NCBI RefSeq assembly: GCF_041260155.1
Contig: NC_091933.1
Coordinates: 28,088,433-28,152,432 of the forward strand
Length of the DNA stretch: 64,000 nucleotides
Source: Ptychodera flava
Taxonomy: Eukaryota; Hemichordata; Enteropneusta; Ptychoderidae
Direction: 5' to 3'
The translations under genes were made by a program, and so were the position numbers. The notes below the pieces were generated by a model. That model was given only the letters and a program-made list of their open reading frames with translations, ran no database searches and had not been told where the DNA came from. Shown in pieces: positions 1 to 11,400 of this stretch. How positions within the stretch are numbered: position 1 is the stretch's first letter; each line of letters starts with the position of its first letter.

Positions 1-2
1 TG

Positions 3-233
3 ACAGCAGATGGACGGTGCATCCGATTGAATGAAAATTGCATCGAAAGTATAAAAAATTACGGCAATGACAAAACACATGGTTGCGTCGATGTTAAGTA
101 CGATCTGAATGATGACTATATAACTTCACTCCGATCACAGTACAGTGTTGTTAGACCATTGTGTAAACCGTGTAGAGACAGTGCAGACAGTGGTAAAGAG
201 GTCAAAACATGGGGCCAAAGTAAAATGAAATGA
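3..233 (+). CDS. possible partial terminal exon at left edge, unknown product
   Basis: The frame is open from the first bases of the window to a TGA stop at 231-233, about 76 codons. The encoded peptide is fairly hydrophilic and contains five cysteines (in GRCIRL, NENCIE, HGCVD and PLCKPC contexts), which would fit a secreted or extracellular-loop segment. No family is recognised, no splice acceptor can be judged because the edge cuts it, and the strand is opposite to the surrounding SLC2A13-like gene. It could equally be a chance open frame. Confidence 0.2.
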   Translation, partial: TADGRCIRLNENCIESIKNYGNDKTHGCVDVKYDLNDDYITSLRSQYSVVRPLCKPCRDSADSGKEVKTWGQSKMK

Positions 234-616
234 AAAAACTCAGATGCTAGGTCCCACCAGGACAATATTAAAGGACAATACTGAATTGTTGGATTTCAGT
301 GATTTGCTGTACATTTCAGTTTTATTCTGAGAGAATGTTGAAATATTCAGAATATGTTGTGCAAACACTAACTGTGAATGTAATGGCCTATGTTATTGTT
401 GGGAAATATAGTCTTGAATTCAGTTACCAGTATCAGTGTTTCTTGTCTGAGATATTTCTGGTAAAAAGGGAAACAATTATCTTGCCTTTTCTGCATCTGT
501 GCAAAAATGCCAGAGAACTGCGTTTACCTTCGGCCTAAAAAAAAATAAAAAAAAAATTTCGCTCGCCGCTCCTGGACTTGGTCCAAAAATCCGATGAACA
601 AGATTTTTTTTTCTCT
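234..616. other. no recognised feature, A/T-rich with a poly-A tract
   Basis: Nothing recognisable as a gene. An A-rich run at about 537-558 and a T-run at about 604-611 lie just before the dispersed repeat that follows. Confidence 0.4.
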
Positions 617-1269
617 GGCCTTACATGTTTTAATCCTCCAAGATGGTAAGCATTTCACTATGAACTGTCAAAAAAAGTTGAACTTTCTGATAATTCTACA
701 CTAAAATTATTTTGGCTTTGATGATTTCCTAATTAATTCAATTATTTAAAATCATATTAATTATTTTTTTCTGGGTGAATTGATAGGGTTTATACAGTAC
801 AAGAATTACATACAATGTAAGTCAAATTTTGACCAAAAATGACAAAAAAATTCCTTAAAAATACAGATTTGCATATTTCATCACAATTTGAACAAGTCTA
901 AGTTGGGTTACCCCTAGGGACCTGTATACCAAATAACAAAGCTGTCTGACCAGCGGTTATGAAGAAGAAGATTTTTTACCAAAAACACCTTTTTTGGCAT
1001 TAATTTGCCTATTTTCAACAATATCAAAAAATTAAAAAAAATAGTTTCTCAAAATCGTATTTTTAATCTACACAACAAATATCAAATCAGTAAGTACTGC
1101 GGTTCTCAAGATATTTGAGTGGACGGACGCCTCACAAACGGACATACATACATACATACATACATACATACATACATACATACATACATACATACATACA
1201 GACTGACGACGGACGCCGGACGGATACCCATCCCAATAGCTTCTATAGACTATAGTCTATAGTAGCTAA
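617..1269 (+). repeat. dispersed composite repeat, copy 1, with (CATA)n tail
   Basis: This block is nearly identical, in reverse complement, to 30086-30741. It has three parts. Bases 617-803 match the right end of the 4.2-kb TIR element at 52.9-57.1 kb. Bases 804-1130 carry the 'ACCAAAAATG...CTGTATACCAAAT' module also found in the 19-kb tandem array. A (CATA)n microsatellite at about 1142-1200 leads to a palindromic end around TAGACTATAGTCTA at 1230-1265. It is probably a non-autonomous DNA element or a composite of two. Confidence 0.8.
1142..1200 (+). repeat. (CATA)n tetranucleotide microsatellite
   Basis: About 14 perfect copies of the tetranucleotide, internal to the dispersed repeat. The reverse-complement copy at about 30.15-30.2 kb has a matching but shorter TATG tract. 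Confidence 0.95.
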
Positions 1270-1367
1270 AAAGCAAACAGTCAGTATTCTCTATTTTAAG
1301 ATATCTTTTGAAAGACTAAACAACCACTCTTCTGATATAGTACTGTACTATATTTTTATTAGCAGGT

Positions 1368-1724
1368 TTAAGGTAGTATGCACCTGGAAAGTGAAAGGCT
1401 TAAACTTTGGCTCAAACTTTCCTGAATGAAACTTTCAACCTTTCTTTCACCAAATCAAGAATAAAAATCAGAGGACACTGTGCAAATTTTGGTACAAGAG
1501 AAACTAATAAACTAAACTTTATCAATATCTAAATTCAAAATGGCCACTATCCCTGTGTTAACTCTATTGATAAAAATGAAATTTTTGATTTTCTCAAAAA
1601 CTAAGACGGTGAAAATTTTATTGCACCAAGGGCTTTAAAACGAGCCCCCACAAGTGGTAGATCAGAAGAGAATTGTAATAGTTTGAGAGTCTGAATATCT
1701 GTCCCTGAGGCACATTTACCTTAA
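1368..1724 (+). mobile_element. TTAA-flanked MITE, copy 1
   Basis: The block begins TTAAGGTAGTATGCACCT and ends with the reverse complement of TTAAGGTAAATGTGCCTCA, giving imperfect terminal inverted repeats of about 18 bp bounded by TTAA on both sides. Related copies occur at 9286-9655, 12571-12870, 24.7 kb, 26181-26532 and about 31.9-32.1 kb. TTAA borders are typical of piggyBac-type insertions, so this is probably a non-autonomous piggyBac-like family. No coding capacity. Confidence 0.75.
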
Positions 1725-3267
1725 TATATCTGGGAAAGTTGCTAAACACTAAACCAAATCATGTATCAGCCATTCTTTGAGATTTTTTCCTTGACTCATG
1801 TATTTACTGTTTGAAGCTTTACACTTACAGCACATACAGGTTTAAAAAAATATCTGTCTTACATTTGAGGCATACAGTATTGTTAAATATGAAGTTACCG
1901 CTATAGTCTGAAAACTTTCACATTTATTAACACATTTAATTGTGATGCAAAGAAAAGTTACACACTGGACTACCAGGGGATATCTCTGTGTCAATCAACT
2001 TATTGAAGATGGATAACCACACATGCAGACATCAGTTGACCATGACAGTGACACGACAAAAACAAACAAATTAACCCTTTCCACCTTGTCACGTAGCAAC
2101 CCATCACGATAATTTACATTTTACTCTTTGGAAATTGCAATTTTAAGTATCGGAAAATACACGAACCACATCAATCAAAATCTGCAACATGAAGAGGTCA
2201 GTATTGCAAAAATAAGATCTAAAAATGGCGCATATAGGTTTGGTGTCAACTCTTCCCCAAAGAGCCATCGAACCATTTACTGACTAGTCCAAACATGTTT
2301 TTATTCAAAGAACATATTCATCTGCCCTTGCGTTGACTTTTATTGACAGCTTAAAGCTCCTGATTGATTGCACTGGTTCACCCTCTTTTCATGAACGCAC
2401 CTTTGGCACAAGTACCTACTTTTCCTTGATGACTTTTAATTCATAAAGCAATTTCCAAGAATAATCCGCCCACACCTCCCCACAGAATAATTCCATAATT
2501 CCATCCCAAGTGCTCCGTGGGATAAACTTGGCTGAAAAATATAATCTGCAATAGCCATAATTAGAAGTCCATAGTTTTGAAACTATTCCTAATACATGTA
2601 CTTTTATCTGTCAGCTTCTGTCCCATTTTATAATTTGAGTTTAAACTCACTGACAAAAATACATTTTTTTTATAAAAGAAACTTTAGTTTGGTGTACAAC
2701 CACTTCATAATTTTTGTTAAATTCATAAAATACTTTTGTCCTCAATAAATGAAACTTGCTATACTCAATATGTCTTAATCAAATATACAATAGGGGATCC
2801 CCATTACTCTGTGCTTGGAAATTTCCTTCAACTTAAAATCCTGACTGCGCATGTAAACTCGAGAAATTTCTGGGTATAATGAGGTGATATGTGTAGGCTG
2901 TGGCAGGATAATCCATCTCTTGTCAATTACACTGTTTGAGCATAATCCTGCCAAGCAATTCATTCAAGGTGTTTGAAGTACTTGTGTTGCCGACTTAACC
3001 AAGCAAAATTCTCTTTTCTCAGTTTCAAGGAAATTCCCCCGATGGCAGTTCAAAACACTGAAATCCGTACAAGTTGGGCAGTGCCTGGGGAAATCATATC
3101 TGGATCAAATGCTACATGTTCGTCAAAGGGTCATCCAAAACACACACGGTTTTGCTTCCTTCTTTGATGGGTCAGGTGGCTGTGTTTTTTTTTAAATCTC
3201 TTCTAGTATTTTTGTGGTGTGAACATCAAGATAAATTATTTAGGTGATGACGAAAAAGCATTATGAG

Positions 3268-3268
<1 letters not shown>
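1725..3268. other. intronic or intergenic sequence, nothing recognised
   Basis: Low-complexity-poor AT-rich DNA. No exon of the SLC2A13-like gene or other coding signal was recognised on either strand. Confidence 0.4.

Positions 3269-3269
<1 letters not shown>

Positions 3270-3342
<73 letters not shown>
3270..3342. repeat. (AT)n microsatellite
   Basis: Uninterrupted alternating TA dinucleotides over about 73 bp. Confidence 0.97.
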
Positions 3343-3345
<3 letters not shown>

Positions 3346-6300
3346 CATAGCAAATACAGTGACAGTATATTGAATCTTATGATGTTATCATTTGGTAGTT
3401 CCATTAAAGTTCTTGTCATTTTTTGTCATTTTAAGCTCCAGAAAAACTTTTACAGATCCCACAGACCATACCAGATTACCTTCACATTGGTAGTGAGTGT
3501 ATGGTGTGACAGTGTGACAGATGCATACAAGACACCTTTTGACACTGAGACTCTTGTAAAAAACAAAATGGTCGCCATGCACTCTTCCCTCCGTACGATA
3601 TTCCGGCATGACCGAAATTGAGAGCAAAGGAGTTTAATGACTGTAGCATCATAGTCATGAATTAATATACAATCATGTAAATCATTCTCTCATATGATTT
3701 GTTCATTGAAATGTGGAGGAATTGTCACATGTGGTATTCACTTCCATGGAAATGTTGTATACATGTAGTTTATGAATGAAACCTGCTCACATAAATACCG
3801 GTATTTCCATATTTATGTGCACGACGGAATAAAATTTAATCCCCTAATTTTAAGTTTTTCCTATCATTTGTAAAATTCTGGGCAAAACAGCCTGTTTCTT
3901 GTGTCATATCTAGCATTCTTGTCATTTTTACTACATCAGCCACTTGACTTTGTCTTGTGTCTCACATGGCATACAGTATTGTATATAAAATTTAAACCCA
4001 TACTGACACAGCAGAAGAAAATGTGATATTGGGTAATAAACCTATAAATTTTGTGACTGTTCCATTATCTCCAGCACAGAATATATTTCTATATTGAGGA
4101 TTGCCGCACTTCTAGTTTCTGATCCCCCCCCCTGACATAAATGAAATTATCATTCTAAGTATCAATTTAATTATTATTTGATCTGACCATGATTAAATTT
4201 GGAACAGTTCACAGTTTGTGTAAGACAGCGTAATTTCCTGCCGAGTAACGTTCTTCCTGTTTGTCAGTTCTCAGTTTCAGTTCAGTAATTGCCATCTGAA
4301 AAACCACCGCATTGTCTAACCTCACATCATAAAGAATATTTACTCCCAGTGTCAATGTAATTACAATTTGATAGCCCCAGGATAAAGACACAAATGATTC
4401 CTGGGTATATGGGGGCCACTAACCAGGTAGTCAAGTGTGAACTTGTCCCTATCACCAGCTGGCTATGAGTGAAATCATGAAATTTCTCTACCGATCACTT
4501 CAGTGTACACTGCATCTTCAATGAGGGCTTCTGTCACAGAGATTGATTCAGCGGTGACGTTTGACACTGCTGGCCATCCCATATCCTTCTTTCTTTAACT
4601 TCTTTTTCGCATGCATCATACATGTACATGTACTTGAAATCAAGAATTTACAAGTCATGGATTTTACAGTTGGAAAATAGCGTCCCAGCGAATGGCTGAC
4701 CCATCTCTGTACATCTTGTAAAGTTCTGACCTTTTGCCTGAGCTTCTCGAGATCCAACCTGAATGACTGTCTGGATTGTAATTATTAAGTGAAGATTACA
4801 AAGTCACTTCCACCATAGATTATAAAGCTTTCTAAAAATAGCATAAAAACCTGGTAAATTGCATGGTTTAAATTAACAATTCAGTCTTTGTTTCTCATTA
4901 GTATTTAAAAGTTTGAATAGAAAATTTAATAAAAACTAAAGAATCATTTTTTGTAAACTAAAAAAGGCATAGGAAGAACAATTCTCCATTTTGACTGATT
5001 ATTGCACTCTGATAGCTGATTGTGTAGGAAACGATTTGTAGTGTACTATGGTTGGAAATTTTTGACATCCACTATTTCCAATCCATAACGTATTCTTGTT
5101 ATGGAGACTTTCACTTTGCAAGTTTTTTCTGATTTTTAAGCACGATAGAAATGATTATGCACATAATCTTGACATATCTAAGTAATCTGACACATCAAGT
5201 TCTAAATCACATTTTCTCAGTATGAATAAATATGAATAATTCATAAATTGGTGAAGCAGTAATCAAAGCTTAGCTTATTGTTTTGTGAAGTATTTGGAAT
5301 TCAGAGGTTCAAATTGATGAAGGCTAAGTGAGTTAAAGAATTGAATTTTATTGGCACTTTCATTCCCAGAGTTTCTAACAATAAATTTTATGGAGAAAAA
5401 ACAGAGATATATCTCTGTATCGCCTCCACTGCAAAATGTATCAAGATTCAATGAAATCCAAAACAGGAGTTGTCACCAAATGTGTAATAAATGCCTCTTG
5501 TTTGATTGTGGTTATCAATGCATCAATGACGTCAGTGATCTGGGTGCATATTTCAGTGTACTAGACAGGCTAATTTGTAAACTATAGGTGCATATTATGG
5601 TTTGTATCCCGTGGAAAATATTTAAATGTGCTTCATAATGACCTGTTAATCAATTATGATGCCTGAGAAAGCAATCAACGACACAAACTTTGTTTCACAA
5701 ACACTCTTGTTAGTCATGTTAACGAGGCTCGTTACAGTGGTATTGCTGACAACCAAGGATTCTCTGGAAGGCATTTTTCCATTTAATATTTTGAAATTAT
5801 TCAGCTATTTTGCCATGGGGGAAGTTGGGGGTCTAGCTAGGTTAAATTACTTACAGGCTGACGTAGGCTGAGTTTATACTTCGGTAATTGACAGCTGTTC
5901 AGGTCTGATCCGTCAAAGTACACGTCATTGAAATGGCTACCACTAAACTCCCATAATTCAATGTTTTAAATCACAGATTGACCAGTGTATCCATCACGAC
6001 ATCATAGATTAGTCGCTAAAGGGGTCCAAAATTGATGTTTGTATCATTGACATTACTGATTATTGTGTACTCTGTGAAAATGCAACAAATTAAATCATCT
6101 TTCCATGAAAAAAATTGTTAATTTTGCAGATGTTAAAAGTATATCTCACTAATAATCTCTATACTGGATTTGGAATTACTAAACGTGACTGGCTGAAAGT
6201 CATCACTTTAAACAAGCACAAAACAACTTATGTTAATTGTATGATCTACATAAAGTAGTTCAAAAATACACATTTATTGTAAAGGCTGTGGTACTCTTTA

Positions 6301-8257
6301 TATTCCCAATATAAATTATTCAAAGTTAAACATTTGATAATATCACTGCCGAAGCTACAGTCTTGGATAAAAGACTTTCAATTTTCAGTTGTAGTCAATA
6401 TTTTACATGTTGACTAGATTTCTACTGCCTTGAGAGTGAAAAAATTGAACAAAGAAATAATGAATACCTACAATAGTTGTAATTTTTCATGATTTTTTTC
6501 CCCATACTCAGAGTGGTTTGGATAGCACAGACAAACCATGTTTCCAATATCTAAAATAAGTGATGCAACCCTTACTGACTTAAATAGTCTCACTGGATTT
6601 TGCGGTACACATGTAAAGCAGTCATCGTACATGAACACTGGTTAAAAACCCCAACAGTTGACAAGTTCATTTGACCTTTGTCACCTCTACGACATATCCC
6701 TGTGATATGTACATCCCTTTCCAGGCACTGAGGACTGACTGGAATACTGAACCTTGCCATGGTTTCCAGGGATGGTTTAATAGATAAGAGTTAGATGACG
6801 CTGGAAACAGTCAGTTTAATTTATGGTTGTGTCTAATGTACCGTGCAAAGGCATGGGTTGAGACCATCTTGTCAAAGCATGTTCTCAGGGAAATGTGATC
6901 ACGGCCTCAGACTGCACTTTTCAAACCAGTCAAGTGCAACCGCCATGAAATGTTAGAGAGTTTCAGTGAACATACACAGCAAGAAGAAATAGTTGGATTT
7001 AATGATGTTACAATCCACTATTCTGTAGACCCAACAGCAGTGATTAGTGGAAAGAAACGGAAAGTACTGGAAGATAAAACATACAGTCATGTAATATCAA
7101 ACTGAACTTAATTGTTTCGGCCGTGCATGGTCTGCACATAGCTGAACAAAACATAGTTTGGCCAAATTTTACAGGCTACCGTTCTCCTTCATCCTGGTAT
7201 AAACATGAAACACTCATCAGTACACGGAAAAGACAGATAGTTTCCTCCATGAAATGCTAGGCAAATGGTAAATGTCTAGTATTTTCATTCAGCCTGATCA
7301 ATTTCTTAAATGGACGACATAGAGATGTACGTTGTAAATATTTGCCTCTTAACCTACTGTTATGCCTATCATTTTTTGTTGTTTCTTTCTGGTAGCCCAG
7401 GAATTCTCCTGGAACAAAACTGGAATGATAATAGATATACTTTGTGTTTGTGACATTAACTGCCACGTAAGTCAAATTTCAAACACCTCAGAGTCTATAA
7501 TTTGCTTGTAAGTGTAAATTAGTTTTTTCATACAGTTTTACAGAAAATAATAGCATTATACCATACATTTCAGCTATTGAGTGCACGCATGGATATGGCT
7601 TTATGCACAAAAGACTTTGCCAATGTACATTGTACAATGACAGAACCCCATGGCAAGACAGTGCAATCACGCCTTACTTGGGGTGTTTGCACTTGAGCTT
7701 GTGGTGTGTTCTGTGGCCATCCCCCCAAGAGCATCAAACAATTTTTGTAATAAGGTTTGATGTACAATGATGTCATTGAGTTCTCATTGGCTAATTGCGC
7801 CACACCCCAGTTCTGATTGGATGGTGTATTGTTTACTCAAATATGGGTCAGGCTAGTGAACATGCAAAACAGTTCTTGTTCAAGTCTTTCGCTACGCACA
7901 GTGGGAAAGAATAATGCAAAACAACCTTTGTTTTTATCAGTCTCATTCGATAGTAAACTTTGTCCTTGCCATCGTCTGTGTGTTATCTTCCATGCTGAAA
8001 AGTTATTTCTTATCCTTGAAGACAAACATTTTTGGTTTGTTTACAAAGTAATAGTTGCTAACAAACAAAAACAGTCCCAGTTACCTTTGCTCATTAACAT
8101 AAGGTTATGATAATAATTTGGTTATGATAATGTTAACAGTATTTTCACTGCAGCACAAATACCAGAAGTACACTTGTTCTCCAGTGCACGTAAACTGTGG
8201 TACATGTAATATTGTACATTTATCATATAATAAAATTTCATATGATCAATACCATAC
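3343..8257. other. presumed 3' intron of the SLC2A13-like gene, no exon found
   Basis: Exon 3 of the transporter ends at 8258 with a good donor, so this block should be intron. I looked on the minus strand for the next transporter exon, which in the family encodes the TM6-TM7 segment with a FQQLSGIN-type motif, and did not find it. The open frames here show no family resemblance. Confidence 0.45.
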
Positions 8258-8469
8258 CTCTTCCATGTCTTTCTCCATGCTGTTTATCGATAGTATGTTG
8301 GATTTCATCGACCTCATCGTCCACACTGGTGCCCCCGCGCATCATGCTGAGAACCCTCCTGGCTTCGTCTTTCCGTCCTCTAGCAATCAGCCATCTCGGA
8401 CTCTCCGGTAAAAACAGGAATCCAACAAACTGTAGCAATGACGGCACACCAGCTAGTCCCAGCATATAT
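8258..8469 (-). CDS. SLC2A13: SLC2A13-like exon 3 (TM6 region to central loop)
   Basis: The exon is 212 bp with an acceptor TTTCAG at its start and donor GTATGG at its end. It encodes the end of an Arg codon, then [10 protein letters not shown], a hydrophobic helix, the family-typical [12 protein letters not shown] motif and a charged central loop. One base is left at the 3' end, so the next exon must start in the matching phase. Confidence 0.93.
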
Positions 8470-11400
8470 CTGAAATTGAGAGCATTGAAAGGGGGATTTA
8501 AGTCATGAGTGATTTCGAAGTAATGTGTGACATCATTTTTTTCTCGGTCTCTGAAAAAAGAGCATTCACATTTGTCAGGGCGACCATACTGAAAGCAGTT
8601 CATACGGGTAAATGCACAGATGGGGTAATGTTGCACAAATCCTTGCCAGATCCACTCACTCTTTAAAAGCTCTATTAGCTGGAACTTTCCAATGTATTTT
8701 TCAGTACAGGTAATATTTGTCAGACTGCTCATGAAATAGAGCTTCTTGACCTTTCTTACAAAATCGTGTTGAAATGCCCAGTGTTCACCCTACCCCTTAC
8801 CAAGACATCCTGCGTGTGTCTGTAATGTCTGATTTTATTGTTGACAAATACATCCTAATCTGGACTAGAATTCATTTGTGAACGATTTAATTATGTAATA
8901 TATTTCATTGACTTCACACGGCTTATGTTTTGCACATCAACATAATTTACAGAGAATTAGAAGAGAAACTACTGTTTTATGGAATAAAAAATAATGAAAA
9001 AAATGTTCAATAAGTTCCAGCTATTATTCCTTTAAAATAACTCTGTTGACACTAATATTCACATATATATGCCCATATACCCGTACAGAATTGTCTGCCA
9101 TGTTGACCATTGAAACCAACACCACTACAGTCTGAGGGGCAGTACACTATTTACTATGACGGCTACAATAGAAAGATAAATGATCACAACTGAATTCCTT
9201 AAACCCTTTCACCACAATAGTTCGGCCCAAACACACTGTTATCAAAGCAAAGTGAGGACTTGTTTACGGGGAATGAACATTTAAATTAAGGTAGAATGCA
9301 CCTCGGAGACAGATATTCAGAATTTCAAACTTTTATCATTCTTTTCTGATCTTATCTAACACTTGTGGGGGCTTATTTAAAAGCTCTTGGTAAGATAAAT
9401 TTTTCACCATCTTAGTTTTTCAAAAATTGAAAATTTTATTTTACTCTGTAGGGTTAACACATTGATGGTGGCCAGTTTGAATTTCAGATATTGATAAATT
9501 TTAGGTTATTTATTTCTCTTGTACCAAAATTTGCATGTTGATCCCTGAGTTTTATTCTTGATTTCGTGAGAGAAAGGTTGAAAGTTTCATTTAGGAAGGT
9601 TTTAGTAAAAGTTTAGGTCTTTCACTTTTGAGGCACAAGGGATATACTACATAATTGAGATCACAATCCTGGCTTATCACATATCAGCTTCCACAATGCT
9701 ATCAATAAACATCTTCTCTGCTTGCTCTTATGCAGTGCTAAATATTCTCATATCGCACAGCATTTGCTAGATTTTCTGTACCAGTATAATTAATATCAAA
9801 GACAGTGCAGTCGATGAACTTTCCCCTCATTCGTCTAGTTACCGGCAAATTTCAATTTGCCTCCCGGGCAAGTCGGATAAAAAATGCACCAGTCTAGCCA
9901 TTAACAGACGGCTACTCCGTGAGCTCAGGCAATTTGTTCACCCCAGAATAGAAAAGTGTACAGTGCTATGCATAATGGCACAATCCCCTCTGTTCGATAA
10001 CGTTTTAAATGAGAGCAGCTGGACTGATTTCGCCTTCTGGCAATGCAGAAAATGGAAATATTTCATTTCACAGGATTATCGGTCCATTTTATCAGGAAAC
10101 TCCACTGGGAAATGCCTTTAAAAAAACCCAAGAACATTTATCCTGAAACACAAGTTTTCCCCTTGAATGAGCATTGAACAGATATTTCTACAGATTTATT
10201 CCTCAGTTGACGTATTTCAGCTGTGATGTGCAAACACCAAGCTGAGGACACATCTCTCAGGACGACAAACTCTTTCTTTTCAGATTATGAAATATTAACC
10301 AGAGTTGATCGGAAAATCAAGAAACAGATCAATGGAAAGAATTACAAATTGATTCTGTGCGTTATGCGAGAGGTAAAATCAATATTTGATCAACAGGCAA
10401 AAAAATTTATCAAATAATCAGGTGCTGATGATTCATTATTCTTATCTCTGGAAGAAACGATAATATTAGATTTTACCTGTTTTATGAACACTAACATAAT
10501 GATGATACAACTTTCAGACACATCAAACAATGGTCAACATTCTTAAGTTTTCCTATAATGCAGTTTCCTATTGAAGATTTTCTTCTAAAAAAGCTGTTGC
10601 TACGATGCCCTGTACAGCCAATAAAAATTTCCCCTCAAATACCCATCAAACTGCCTGTAGGGTACGGGCAATGCCAACAGGAATACATACACATTATGCC
10701 AAATAATGAAATTCCTATGAGTAATGTTGTTTCCAGCAGAGTAGTGAAGGCTTACATCATAAAACTGTTTGGGAAATATTGAGCCAAAAAACAATAAATC
10801 ATATGGCTCGTCAACTTAAGATTTGCCTTTTCCTGACAACTACATGAATATCACTGCACTGGTAATTTTTTTTGAGCTAGTTCATCCAGAATACTTCATG
10901 CTTTTATTACTTCACTTGTTTTAAAGCTCGACAAATGTACAAGTTGTCTTGTAAAATAGTAAAACCTGCATATGTATCTTCAGTGAACAAACTCAAAGCA
11001 GTCCACTAATTATAAAATAATTTATTCGTCATAAATGCACAAGTGTACTTTAAACTTCAGTAAAACCAAAATTCCTTCCTTTTTGAGTGTCAACTTTTAA
11101 GTTCATTGGCGTTCAGTATTTCTTTGTTATCATGTGTGCAGAATAATTGCTCAATTTTCACACAGAAAAATGGAAGTACCGAGTATGTGTAGGCCAGTGT
11201 TCTGTTACTTTAGTCCGACTTGTGATATTAAGGCACATTCAAGAAGCAGGGATGTACATCAGGACTTGTTTGATATCATACCTGAGACATTATCTGTACA
11301 AATCAAAACTTACGTTCTAACTGTTCCACTATTAAAAATGATTTATTATTTTATTTTCTTAATTTTGAGTTGTGATGATCTGACACTATCTCTGTTTCAG

